Program-made: the position numbers and the translations under genes | Origin: Oscillospiraceae bacterium | Lineage (GTDB): Bacteria; Bacillota; Clostridia; Oscillospirales; Acutalibacteraceae | Reading direction: 5' to 3' | NCBI GenBank assembly: GCA_015065725.1 | Contig: SVPV01000001.1 | Span: 55,434 to 119,433 of the forward strand | DNA length: 64,000 bases | Part shown: positions 18,864 to 27,193 of the stretch, piece after piece | How the letters are laid out: every line of letters begins with the position of its first letter | Numbering within the stretch: the first letter of the stretch is position 1 | Notes under the pieces: generated by a model | Databases searched by the model: none | Told to the model about the DNA's origin: nothing | What the model saw: the letters and a program-made list of their open reading frames with translations, nothing else

Positions 18864-21399
18864 TAAATATAAAGTAAGTGAACTGGCAAAGGACTTCGGC
18901 ATTACCGCAAAGGAGGTTACAGCACTTCTTTTAGAGGTTACAGGGGTTGAAAAGAAATCTGCCGCCGCTTTGGGCGAAGAGGAAATAGCCATAGTTTTTA
19001 ACGAGCTTACAAAGAAAAATGCGGTTAAGAACTTTAAAGAGTATTTTGAAACAGGTGCGGCTTCAAGAGCAGAGGCTGCTAAAAAGCGTCAGGATGAAAA
19101 GGATAAAAAGCTTGCAGACCAATTGGCTATATTAGAGCAGTTAAAGGCTGCCGCTGCTGCCGCAAACGGAGAAACTAAAAAGCCTGCTAACAGCGAAGAA
19201 AAGCCTGCTAAAAAGGTACAGGAAGAAAAGACAGAAAAAGCAGCACCTAAAAAGGAAGCGGCTGAAAAGAAAGAGCCTGCTGCCAAAAAAGATGATACTA
19301 AAAAGGATACCACTAAAAAGGATACAAAGCCTGCTAAAAAGACGGTAGAAAAAGAAATTTACACAGGTCCGCTTGTAGCACCGCCTAAAAAGGAAAAGAA
19401 ACACGGTGAGGCACCAAACAGAGGTCCTGCCGAAATCCGCCATGTTGATACTAGGTCATCACATATCAATATGGATAAGTATAATGAAAAGTACGAGAGC
19501 ATAGCTCCTGCAAACTCTATGCGTGATAATTTCTCACGCAAGCAGAAGATTAAGCAAAAGTCACAGGATTATAAACGTCCTCAGGGTGCAAAGCGTGAAA
19601 CCGAGGCAGACAAGATGCGTCGTATACAGCTTGAGCGTATAAAGAAGACACCTATTACCGTAACTGTTGGTGACGAAATCACTGTAGGTGAGTTGGCTGC
19701 AGGTCTTAAAAAGACCGCCGCAGAGATTATAAAGGTACTTTTAAAGCTTGGTATGATGGCAACCGTAAATCAGGTTATCGATTACGATACTGCAGAAATC
19801 GTAGTATCCGAGCTTGGTGCTAAAATTGAGCGTGCAGTAGTGGTTACCATTGAAGAGCAGATTATGGATATTGCCGAGGACGCAGCCGAGGATCTAGAGC
19901 CCCGTAGCCCGATTGTTGTTGTTATGGGACACGTTGACCACGGTAAGACTTCGCTTCTTGATGCTATAAGAAACACCGCCGTTACCGATACAGAGGCAGG
20001 CGGTATTACACAGCATATCGGTGCTTATAGGGTAAACTGTAAGGGACAGGACATCACATTCCTTGACACCCCAGGACACGCCGCATTTACCTCTATGCGT
20101 CAGCGTGGTGCAATGGCTACCGATATTGCAATACTTGTAGTTGCCGCCGATGACGGTATTATGCCACAAACTATTGAGGCTATTAACCATGCTAAAGCCG
20201 CAAATGTACAAATAATCGTTGCAATTAATAAAATGGATAAGCCTGAAGCTAATCCGGATAGAGTTCTACAGCAGTTGACCGAGCATTCTATTGTACCTGA
20301 GGAGTGGGGCGGTGACGTTATTTGCGTACCCGTTTCGGCAAAAACACACGAGGGTATTGATGCCTTGCTTGAAAACGTATTATTGGTTGCCGAAATGGCA
20401 GAATTAAAGGCTAACCCCAACCGTAAGGCAAAGGGTGTAGTAATTGAGGCTCGTCTTGACAAGGGTAGAGGTCCTGTTGCAACATTACTTGTTCAAAACG
20501 GTACACTTAAGACAGGTGATATCGTAGTTGCAGGTACAGCCGTAGGCCGTGTTCGTGTTATGAGCAACGAAAACGGTAAGGTTGTAGATGTTGCAGGTCC
20601 GTCTGTTCCTGTTGAGATTACAGGTCTTGTTGAAACACCTGCTGCAGGTGATAGCTTTGACGCCGTTTCTGATGAGCGTCTTGCACGTCAGCTTGTTGAA
20701 CAGCGTAAGCAAAAGGCTAAGGATGAGCTTAACAATGCACGTCAAAAGGTAACACTTGACAATCTGTTCTCACAGTTAAGTGAAGGTGACCTTAAGGAGC
20801 TTAACATAATTGTTAAAGCTGACGTTCAAGGTAGCGTTGAGGCTGTAAGAGATAGTCTTGTTAAGCTTTCTAATGATGAGGTACGTGTAAATGTTATTCA
20901 CGGCGGTGTTGGTGCCGTTAGCGAAACCGACGTTGTTTTGGCACAAACCTCGGGTGCTATTGTAGTAGGCTTTAATGTACGTCCCGATGCGGTTGCCAAA
21001 GAAACTGCCGAGCGTGAGGGCGTTGATATCCGTATGTACCGCGTAATTTACGATTGCATTGAGGAAATTGAAGCCGCTATGAAGGGTATGCTTGACGCTA
21101 AGGTACGAGAAGTACAACTAGGCTCTGTTGAAGTACGTAACGTTTATAAGATTTCAAACTTTGGTACAATTGCAGGCTCTTACGTTACAAACGGTAAGGT
21201 AACACGTGCTTGTCAAATTCGTGTTGTACGTGACGGTATAGTTATAGCAGAGGACCAAATCGCATCACTTCGCCGCTTCAAAGACGACGTTAAGGAAGTG
21301 GCACAGGGTTACGAGTGCGGTATCGGTCTTGAGAAATTTGCAGATATTAAAGAGGGCGACGTTTTTGAAGCCTTTATTATGGAGGAGTACAGAGATTAA
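18856..21399 (+). CDS. infB: Translation initiation factor IF-2
   Basis: IF-2 delivers fMet-tRNA to the 30S subunit and promotes subunit joining. The protein has 847 residues. After an N-terminal helical domain comes a long Lys/Ala/Glu-rich linker (about residues 80-180). The GTPase domain has GHVDHGKT at 358-365, DTPGH and NKMD, followed by domains II to IV. The ORF track begins at 18799, but AAGGAGG at 18841-18847 places the start at ATG 18856 ([16 protein letters not shown]). The stop overlaps the rbfA start (TAATG). Confidence 0.97.
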   Translation: MNNKYKVSELAKDFGITAKEVTALLLEVTGVEKKSAAALGEEEIAIVFNELTKKNAVKNFKEYFETGAASRAEAAKKRQDEKDKKLADQLAILEQLKAAAAAANGETKKPANSEEKPAKKVQEEKTEKAAPKKEAAEKKEPAAKKDDTKKDTTKKDTKPAKKTVEKEIYTGPLVAPPKKEKKHGEAPNRGPAEIRHVDTRSSHINMDKYNEKYESIAPANSMRDNFSRKQKIKQKSQDYKRPQGAKRETEADKMRRIQLERIKKTPITVTVGDEITVGELAAGLKKTAAEIIKVLLKLGMMATVNQVIDYDTAEIVVSELGAKIERAVVVTIEEQIMDIAEDAAEDLEPRSPIVVVMGHVDHGKTSLLDAIRNTAVTDTEAGGITQHIGAYRVNCKGQDITFLDTPGHAAFTSMRQRGAMATDIAILVVAADDGIMPQTIEAINHAKAANVQIIVAINKMDKPEANPDRVLQQLTEHSIVPEEWGGDVICVPVSAKTHEGIDALLENVLLVAEMAELKANPNRKAKGVVIEARLDKGRGPVATLLVQNGTLKTGDIVVAGTAVGRVRVMSNENGKVVDVAGPSVPVEITGLVETPAAGDSFDAVSDERLARQLVEQRKQKAKDELNNARQKVTLDNLFSQLSEGDLKELNIIVKADVQGSVEAVRDSLVKLSNDEVRVNVIHGGVGAVSETDVVLAQTSGAIVVGFNVRPDAVAKETAEREGVDIRMYRVIYDCIEEIEAAMKGMLDAKVREVQLGSVEVRNVYKISNFGTIAGSYVTNGKVTRACQIRVVRDGIVIAEDQIASLRRFKDDVKEVAQGYECGIGLEKFADIKEGDVFEAFIMEEYRD

Positions 21400-21749
21400 T
21401 GGCAGGATATAAAATAAACCGCGTAACCTCTGATATTAAAATCGCACTGTCAGAATTGTTAAGGGAGGTTAAAGACCCTCGCGTAAGTCAGCTTTTAAGC
21501 ATTGTTAAGGTGGACGTTTCGGGCGATATGTCCTATGCTACCGTATACGTAAGTGCTATTGAGGGTAGCGAAAAAACCGTAGAATCGGTTAAAGCTCTTA
21601 ACAAATCTGTTGCAGGTTATTTGAGAAAGCAGCTTGGTGCCTCGCTTTCACTTCGCAAGGTGCCAGAACTTCGCTTTGTAGCAGACGATTCGCTTGAGCG
21701 TAGTGCCCAAATTTCAAGAATTATAAAATCCTTTGGTGATGAGGAATAA
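21399..21749 (+). CDS. rbfA: Ribosome-binding factor A
   Basis: RbfA is a KH-like 30S assembly factor acting on helix 1 of 16S rRNA. The 116-residue protein is of normal size and shows [20 protein letters not shown] at the start and KDPRV, YATVYVS and LRFVADDSLE later. Its ATG overlaps the infB stop, so translation is probably coupled. Confidence 0.95.
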   Translation: MAGYKINRVTSDIKIALSELLREVKDPRVSQLLSIVKVDVSGDMSYATVYVSAIEGSEKTVESVKALNKSVAGYLRKQLGASLSLRKVPELRFVADDSLERSAQISRIIKSFGDEE

Positions 21750-21750
21750 A

Positions 21751-21791
21751 GCAGGCTGTCGGCTTTTTGCCGACACCGCCCGCGTTTTTTC
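21751..21791 (+). terminator. Possible terminator or attenuator between rbfA and nrnA
   Basis: The stem TGTCGGC-TTTTT-GCCGACA is extended imperfectly by flanking G/C bases and followed by GTTTTTTCT. It lies only 20 bases before the next start and overlaps the upstream part of that ORF-track entry. It may reduce read-through into the nrnA-truB-ribF part of the operon. Confidence 0.5.
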
Positions 21792-21811
21792 TGAAAGGAG
21801 AAACGTTTATA

Positions 21812-22816
21812 ATGCAAAAAAAGATTAAGGACGGTTGCCGTGATTTGTCACTTCGTCGTACAGCACGGTATCTTAAAAAGCATGATAATTATATAATAAT
21901 AACCCATGCTTCACCCGACGGTGATACCTTGGGTGCGGGCTATGCACTTTATTACGGACTTAAAGAAATCGGCAAGCAGGCTTCTGTTATCTGCCCCGAT
22001 GTCATTCCGAAAAAATATGATTATTTTGTACATGAAACCGACCATGTTGATATTAATAATGCTACCGTAATATCGGTCGATGTTGCCGACAAGCGTCTTT
22101 TAGGCTCGCTTTGTGAGATTTTCGGTGATAAAATTGACCTTGCAATAGATCATCATATATCAAATACCCGTTTTTCAAAAAATCTTTATTTGGATGCGGA
22201 TGCTGCGGCTACCTGTCAAATAATTTTTGAACTGTTAACACTTATGCGTGTTAATATAAACACTTTGACAGCCAAGGCTTTGTATACGGGTATTGCTACC
22301 GATACGGGTTGCTTTAAATATTCTAATGTTACTTATAAAACCCACATTATAACGGCACAGCTTTACGAATACCCCATAGATGCGGCAGAAATTAATAAAC
22401 TTATGTTTGATATGAAATCAAGACGTTTATTAGAGCTTGAACAAACAGTGCTCAATACCGCCGAATTCCATTTTGACGATAGGTGTATGCTTTTAACCGT
22501 TACGGCTGATATACAGGAAAAAACGGGCTGTTCAGGTCCTGACCTAGAGGGACTTTCGGTTATTTCCCGAAGTGTTGAGGGTGTAGATGCAGGTGTCACA
22601 ATAAAGCAAACAGATGATAACGAATATAAAATTTCCCTTCGCACATACCCACCTCTTGATGCTTCTTTAATATGCAAGAAACTTGGTGGCGGCGGTCATA
22701 AGGGTGCCGCAGGTGCATCACTAGAGGGAGATTTAGAAAGCGTAAAGGCACAGGTGCTTTCGGCGGTTAGAGAGGTAATGGAGGAAACGTATGCAGGGAC
22801 TGTTACTGCTAAATAA
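21812..22816 (+). CDS. nrnA: DHH-DHHA1 phosphoesterase (NrnA-type oligoribonuclease / pAp phosphatase)
   Basis: NrnA degrades nano-RNAs and can dephosphorylate pAp. The 334-residue protein has the DHH domain motifs ITHASPDGDTLGAG (about residue 30), SVDVAD and AIDHHIS (about 110-116), and the DHHA1 motif GGGGHKGAAGAS near residue 293. The ORF track starts at 21767, but AAAGGAG at 21795-21801 points to the ATG at 21812. It overlaps truB by 26 bases and is placed as in other Firmicutes between rbfA and truB. Confidence 0.93.
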   Translation: MQKKIKDGCRDLSLRRTARYLKKHDNYIIITHASPDGDTLGAGYALYYGLKEIGKQASVICPDVIPKKYDYFVHETDHVDINNATVISVDVADKRLLGSLCEIFGDKIDLAIDHHISNTRFSKNLYLDADAAATCQIIFELLTLMRVNINTLTAKALYTGIATDTGCFKYSNVTYKTHIITAQLYEYPIDAAEINKLMFDMKSRRLLELEQTVLNTAEFHFDDRCMLLTVTADIQEKTGCSGPDLEGLSVISRSVEGVDAGVTIKQTDDNEYKISLRTYPPLDASLICKKLGGGGHKGAAGASLEGDLESVKAQVLSAVREVMEETYAGTVTAK

Positions 22817-23690
22817 GCCGTCGGGTATAACTTCTTTTGGGGCAGTTGCCCGTATAAAAAGGCTTGCAGGCGAAAAGCGTGTAGGACATACAGGCACCCT
22901 TGACCCTATGGCTACGGGTGTGTTACCCATATTTTTAGGCCGTGCCACAGCACTCTCTTCCTATTTGCTTGAAGCCGATAAACGCTACATAGCCGAAATA
23001 AAGCTTGGCATTACAACCGACACCTGTGATATTACAGGAAATGTAATCTCTCAAAAATCTGTTGATGTCAAAGCCGAAAAACTCGATGCGGTGCTGGGTG
23101 AATTTAAGGGTGTAATTATGCAAACACCGCCTATGTTTTCGGCAATAAAGCAAAACGGCGTAAGGCTATATGATATTGCAAGAAAAGGCGGTACGGTTGA
23201 TATCCCAAAAAGACAGGTTACTGTTTATTCGCTTGAGGTAATTTCACCGCTTTCTCTTGATAACACCTTTAAAATCGATGTTAAGGTGTCAAAAGGCACC
23301 TATATACGCTCGCTTGCCCGAGATATAGGTGAAGCTCTCGGTTGCGGTGCTACTCTTACTTCACTTGAGCGTACCGAAACTTCAGGTTTTTCTGTTTCGG
23401 ACTGTATAGACCTTGAGTCACTTACAGAGGATAATATAGGAGATTATATAGTAAGTGAGGAAAGGGCAATACCGCATATAAAAGAGCTTTTTGTAACGCC
23501 CCGTCAAGCAGAGCGTTTTTCAAATGGCGGACAGCTTGCATTTGACAGACTGGGTATAGATGCAAACTTTGCTGACGGTGAGCTTTTTAGGGTGAAAGAA
23601 AAGCAAAAGTTTATAGGCATAGGCTATGCAGATTTAAAAAATAGCCAAATTGCTATAAAATGTATTATTAATCACAATTCGAAGGAATGA
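22791..23690 (+). CDS. truB: tRNA pseudouridine(55) synthase TruB
   Basis: TruB makes the pseudouridine of the T-loop in tRNAs. The 299-residue protein has the motif NKPSGITSF, the catalytic aspartate 38 in HTGTLDPMATG and the RLYDIARKG and KGTYIRSLARDIGE segments. The start lies inside nrnA, after GAGGAAAC, suggesting coupling. ribF follows six bases after the stop. Confidence 0.96.
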   Translation: MQGLLLLNKPSGITSFGAVARIKRLAGEKRVGHTGTLDPMATGVLPIFLGRATALSSYLLEADKRYIAEIKLGITTDTCDITGNVISQKSVDVKAEKLDAVLGEFKGVIMQTPPMFSAIKQNGVRLYDIARKGGTVDIPKRQVTVYSLEVISPLSLDNTFKIDVKVSKGTYIRSLARDIGEALGCGATLTSLERTETSGFSVSDCIDLESLTEDNIGDYIVSEERAIPHIKELFVTPRQAERFSNGGQLAFDRLGIDANFADGELFRVKEKQKFIGIGYADLKNSQIAIKCIINHNSKE

Positions 23691-23696
23691 AAAGGA

Positions 23697-24542
23697 ATGT
23701 TAAACGGGGTTGCACTCGGTACCTTTGACGGTATGCATAACGGACACCGTGCCGTTATTGACGCTATAAAGGACTATAACCGAATAGCTGTTACCTTTAA
23801 AAGACCTCCAAAGACATACTTGGGTGCAAAACAACAGCTTTTAATGACACCTGAGGATAAATATCAAAGTCTGCTCGATTACGGTGTGAACGAGGTGTTT
23901 ATGCCCGAATTTACAGAAATCCGCGATGTATCACCGCTTGATTTTTTGGAAATGATAAGGGAAAAATACAAACCTAAAGCTATTTCCTGTGGGTTTAATT
24001 ATAGATTTGGCAAGAATGCGGAGGGAAACACCGAATTTATAGCCGAATTTTGCCAAAAAAACGGCATAGAATTTAAGTGTGTTCCTGCAGTAAAATATAA
24101 TGGTGAGGCTATTTCGTCCTCAAAAATACGTGCGATGATTACGGACGGAAATGTAGAGGAGGCAAACACCCTGATTTTTGGGGGCTTTGGCTTTTCTGCC
24201 GAGGTAATACACGGCGACCATAGGGGAAGAACAATCGGTTTTCCAACGGTAAATCAAATCTATCCCGTTTGTCTTGTAGAACTCAAATTCGGCGTTTATG
24301 CGGTTGAAATAGAGATTGGCTCTCAAAAATTCAGGGCAATCACCAATATCGGTTACCGTCCTACATTTAAAACACCTATTGTAACGGCAGAAACATATAT
24401 ACCTCATTTTACAGGTGATTTATACGGAAAAAGACTTCGCGTGAATTTACTTAAATTTTTGCGAGAAGAACATAAATTTGACTCGCTTGATAATCTAAAA
24501 ACTGCTATCAAGTGTGATGTTTCATCGCTATTAGGTAAGTAA
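23697..24542 (+). CDS. ribF: Riboflavin kinase / FAD synthetase
   Basis: RibF phosphorylates riboflavin to FMN and adenylates FMN to FAD. The 281-residue protein has the N-terminal nucleotidyltransferase motif LGTFDGMHNGH (residues 7-17), a GFNYRFG segment, and the C-terminal flavokinase domain with GRTIGFPTVN and the TYIPHFTGDLYG region. It directly follows truB, as in other Firmicutes, and is the last gene of the translation operon here; rpsO does not follow. Confidence 0.95.
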   Translation: MLNGVALGTFDGMHNGHRAVIDAIKDYNRIAVTFKRPPKTYLGAKQQLLMTPEDKYQSLLDYGVNEVFMPEFTEIRDVSPLDFLEMIREKYKPKAISCGFNYRFGKNAEGNTEFIAEFCQKNGIEFKCVPAVKYNGEAISSSKIRAMITDGNVEEANTLIFGGFGFSAEVIHGDHRGRTIGFPTVNQIYPVCLVELKFGVYAVEIEIGSQKFRAITNIGYRPTFKTPIVTAETYIPHFTGDLYGKRLRVNLLKFLREEHKFDSLDNLKTAIKCDVSSLLGK

Positions 24543-24588
24543 TAATTCAATTATTATAAAATTGGAATATATTATATAGTATATTTAG

Positions 24589-24617
24589 TTGACTTTTAGC
24601 TTTTTTACGAATAAAAT
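24589..24617 (+). promoter_or_regulatory. Sigma-A promoter of the lipoprotein gene
   Basis: TTGACT at 24589-24594, a 17-base spacer and TAAAAT at 24612-24617 lie 34 bases before the lipoprotein start. A further TATAAT follows a few bases later. Confidence 0.65.
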
Positions 24618-24650
24618 ATAATTAGTAAGGACCGAAAGGGGATTTAACCT

Positions 24651-25406
24651 ATGATATCAACATATATAAAGAAAGTATCAAAGACAACACTTCTTTTGTC
24701 TTTGGTGTTGGTAATTTGTATCGCCTGCGGTTGTGAAAAGCTTGATGAAGATTATGGCGAGAGTATGCCTGTAGAAAGCAGTATATCCGAAACCGAAGAA
24801 ACCAAGCTTATATATCCCGAAATTAAATCTTTTGATGATGTTATGCCAAAATATTTTGATATAAGTCATTTCGATGAGGAAAATTACTCTAAAATTTATC
24901 TTGGTAAAAAGTTTAAGTTTAATATAACCTATGCGGGCAGTGTTATTACAGTACCTACCAGCTATTCTAAAATGCAAAAACTCGGTTGGCAGATTTCACT
25001 TCACAGTAAATACGGCGATGATGCCGTAATTATGGCGGGTAAGAATATTGAGGTCGAGCTTTGTAATGAATACGGTAATCTTATTAATGCGGTTTTTTAT
25101 AATGCTTCAAAATCTTCTAAAAAGCTCGTTAAGTGTAATATCGTAAAATTTATTATTCCTGAAAATTCGCTTAATGTGGATGAGTCCAGTTACGGACAGT
25201 TCTGGATAAACGGTATAAATAATCAGTCTGCAATTAATAACGTTGTTGAGTTTTTTGGCATACCCTCGCATTTTTATAGGGTGTCTGCTAATCATTATTA
25301 TCTTGATTATTTCTTCTCGGATGAAAATAAGCGTAGCGGTATAACCGTTCATGTCGACCCTGAAAACGATATAATTCTTTCGGTTGAATTTTCAAATTAC
25401 GATTAA
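24651..25406 (+). CDS. Putative lipoprotein of unknown function
   Basis: This 251-residue protein starts with a Lys-rich N-region and a hydrophobic stretch (LLLSLVLVICIACGC). A cysteine near residue 28 in an ACGC context could be the lipidation site. The following region is acidic and low in complexity (linker-like), then a folded domain of about 180 residues with no motif I recognise. The gene has its own promoter and stands between ribF and a DUF1015 gene in the same direction. An exported, membrane-anchored role is inferred from the signal region only. Confidence 0.75.
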   Translation: MISTYIKKVSKTTLLLSLVLVICIACGCEKLDEDYGESMPVESSISETEETKLIYPEIKSFDDVMPKYFDISHFDEENYSKIYLGKKFKFNITYAGSVITVPTSYSKMQKLGWQISLHSKYGDDAVIMAGKNIEVELCNEYGNLINAVFYNASKSSKKLVKCNIVKFIIPENSLNVDESSYGQFWINGINNQSAINNVVEFFGIPSHFYRVSANHYYLDYFFSDENKRSGITVHVDPENDIILSVEFSNYD

Positions 25407-25409
25407 TTT

Positions 25410-25440
25410 TAGTGTGACAGAGATAAACTCTGTCACACTA
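25410..25440 (+). terminator. Perfect 13-bp hairpin after the lipoprotein gene
   Basis: The stem TAGTGTGACAGAG and its perfect complement enclose a 5-base ATAAA loop four bases after the lipoprotein stop. No T-run follows directly, so termination efficiency is uncertain; mRNA 3'-end protection is an alternative. Confidence 0.6.
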
Positions 25441-25461
25441 CTAGCATAGAGAGGTTTTTTT

Positions 25462-26664
25462 ATGAAAAAAAAGAAGTTGTTTTATCCTGCAGATGTCCTT
25501 TTGCCGAAATCTGATTTTGAAAGCTTTTCGGTAATCGCTTGCGACCAATATACAAGCGAGCCTGAGTATTGGCAGGAAGTTAAAGAAAATGTTGGGGATA
25601 AAAAGTCGGCACTAAATATCGTTCTTCCTGAGGTTTATTTAAGTGAGGACGATTCTCCCCGAATCGACCTTATAAATAAAGCCATGGGTGAATATTTGGC
25701 TGACGGAACTTTTGTCGAGTATAAGAATAGCTTTGTTTATCTCGAAAGAACACAACCTGACGGACGTGTGCGTCACGGACTTGTCGGTGCTATAGACCTT
25801 GAGGATTATGATTACCAAAAAGATACAGATGCAATGGTGCGTGCTACCGAGGCTACCATTTTAGAGCGTATTCCGCCGCGTGTTAAAATCCGCAATAACG
25901 CACCGCTTGAGATGCCGCATATAATGCTTTTGGTAGACGACCGTGATAATAAGCTTTTAGGCGGTCTTAAGTCTAAAAAGGATAGTTTTAATAAGCTTTA
26001 TGATTTTACGCTTATGCAAAACGGTGGCAGTATCAAGGGTTGGCAGGTAGGTGAGAACTTGTATGAGGATATCGAAAAAGTTTTAACAGAACTTAAAGAA
26101 AACTCAAATGGACTTCTGTTTTGTGTGGGCGACGGCAATCATTCACTTGCAACCGCTAAACAATGCTATAAAAACAACCCTACAGAAATGAACAGATATG
26201 CACTTGTTGAGGTTGTAAATATCCACGACCAAGCTCTTGATTTTGAGCCGATTTACAGAACAGTTTTTGGCGTAAATCCAGAAACACTAATAAACGCTTT
26301 TGTAGACTACTGTGGCGGTGAATATAAAGGTGCTGATGCACAAAAATTCATTTGTTACTATAACGGCGAGGAGAGAGAGGTATCCGTAAAAGGCACAACA
26401 CCTATTGCCGTTGGTACGCTTCAGCAGTTTTTAGACCTTTATATGACCGATAATAACGGTGTTACAATAGACTACATACACGGTGAGGACTCACTTAAAA
26501 AGATTGCCAATAGGGAATATACGGTCGGCTTTTTGTACGAAGGTATTAAAAAAGACGGACTGTTTGAGGCTGTAAGACTTGGAGGCTCACTTCCAAGAAA
26601 AGCCTTTTCTATGGGCCACGCAGACGATAAACGCTTTTATTTAGAGGCAAGGAGAATTAAATAA
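25462..26664 (+). CDS. DUF1015 family protein
   Basis: This 400-residue protein resembles the widespread DUF1015 family. The recognisable parts are the N-terminal FYPADVLLPKSDFESFSVIA region, CDQYTSEPEYW, and the conserved GDGNHSLATAKQCY block near residue 225. No signal peptide or membrane segment is seen, so it is probably cytosolic. The family's biochemical role is unclear; some members are fused or adjacent to amino-acid metabolism genes. A GAGAGG site precedes the ATG. Confidence 0.8.
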   Translation: MKKKKLFYPADVLLPKSDFESFSVIACDQYTSEPEYWQEVKENVGDKKSALNIVLPEVYLSEDDSPRIDLINKAMGEYLADGTFVEYKNSFVYLERTQPDGRVRHGLVGAIDLEDYDYQKDTDAMVRATEATILERIPPRVKIRNNAPLEMPHIMLLVDDRDNKLLGGLKSKKDSFNKLYDFTLMQNGGSIKGWQVGENLYEDIEKVLTELKENSNGLLFCVGDGNHSLATAKQCYKNNPTEMNRYALVEVVNIHDQALDFEPIYRTVFGVNPETLINAFVDYCGGEYKGADAQKFICYYNGEEREVSVKGTTPIAVGTLQQFLDLYMTDNNGVTIDYIHGEDSLKKIANREYTVGFLYEGIKKDGLFEAVRLGGSLPRKAFSMGHADDKRFYLEARRIK

Positions 26665-26668
26665 AAAC

Positions 26669-26708
26669 AAAAAGGAAGTCGCAACCTAAAGGTCACAACT
26701 TCCTTTTT
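26669..26708 (+). terminator. Terminator after the DUF1015 gene
   Basis: The arms AAAAAGGAAGT and ACTTCCTTTTT flank a second short inverted pair (ACCT/AGGT), with a T5 tract formed by the 3' arm. It can work in both directions. Confidence 0.8.
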
Positions 26709-26840
26709 GGCACGCAGAAAGAGATTTCTTCTCGGTGCTGCCCGCACCTATCGCCTCGCTTCGCTCGTTGCCACGTCGGCGAAAACAACCATTTAGGTTG
26801 TTTTCTTCCGCTTCGCTCCCTCCTTGTTCGAATCCCTTTC
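26707..26840. other. Intergenic segment with tRNA-Arg 3'-end-like pieces
   Basis: Bases 26707-26726 repeat the minus-strand 3' end of the nearby tRNA-Arg gene (18 of 20 bases, TTGGCACGC then GAAAG and GATT). Bases 26826-26840 are an exact inverted copy of its T-arm (GTTCGAATCCCTTTC). Between them are a small hairpin (AAAACAACC/GGTTGTTTT, 26782-26804) and G/C-rich DNA. No intact tRNA or protein gene is found. It may be a remnant of a duplicated tRNA or of an element that used the tRNA as target. Confidence 0.5.
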
Positions 26841-26852
26841 TTTTATATACAA

Positions 26853-26895
26853 AATTAAAAAGGAACCAATCCTTTGGACTGGTTCCTTTTTAATT
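26853..26895 (-). terminator. Terminator of tRNA-Arg
   Basis: A perfect 16-bp stem (arm AATTAAAAAGGAACCA) begins at the last base of the encoded CCA on the minus strand and ends in a T-run there. It ends the single-tRNA transcript. Confidence 0.85.
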
Positions 26896-26971
26896 GGCAC
26901 GCTGAAAGGGATTCGAACCCCCGACCCTCTGCTTAGAAGGCAGATGCTCTATCCAACTGAGCTATCAGCGC
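26895..26971 (-). tRNA. tRNA-Arg (anticodon TCT)
   Basis: Read on the minus strand, the sequence starts GCGCTGA and folds as a full cloverleaf. The anticodon arm is TCTGC-CTTCTAA-GCAGA, with anticodon TCT for AGA codons, the T-arm is GGGGGTTCGAATCCC, and the acceptor 3' strand is TCAGCGT. Discriminator G and CCA are encoded. It has its own promoter upstream and a terminator directly after it. Confidence 0.96.
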
Positions 26972-27001
26972 GTATACTATGGGAATTCCACAGCGGAAAA
27001 C

Positions 27002-27030
27002 ATTATATCACACTGTTTTAAAAAAATCAA
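27002..27030 (-). promoter_or_regulatory. Promoter of tRNA-Arg
   Basis: On the minus strand TTGATT, a 17-base spacer and TATAAT lie about 30 bases upstream of the tRNA 5' end. Confidence 0.8.
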
Positions 27031-27115
27031 GCAAAAATTACAATAATTAAAAATTAAACAAAGCAATAAATCGTTGCAAATCCTTCGTTGCAAAATTCTG
27101 TAAACTAAACCTGTC

Positions 27116-27144
27116 TTGACAGTAATAATATTTTTGTGTACAAT
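27116..27144 (+). promoter_or_regulatory. Promoter of the first dockerin-phosphoesterase gene
   Basis: TTGACA, a 17-base spacer and TACAAT lie 50 bases before the start. The spacer end TTTTTGTG is identical to that of the paralogue's promoter at 32600-32628. A TGTAAAC motif lies upstream of both. Confidence 0.85.
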
Positions 27145-27193
27145 TAAAACAAAATAAAATAAAATGTCTTTTAATTTAGAAAGGGGTAAATCT

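Noticed and set aside
18651-18992. 113-residue minus-strand ORF across the ylxQ/infB junction, and 19089-19443 Phe/Ser-rich ORFs
   Set aside because: Antisense shadows of ylxQ and of the Lys/Ala-rich linker of infB.
26824-27021. 65-residue plus-strand ORF with KGIRTPDPLLRRQMLYPTELS
   Set aside because: It is the antisense translation of the tRNA-Arg gene, a well-known false ORF; no ribosome binding site or independent coding signal is seen.
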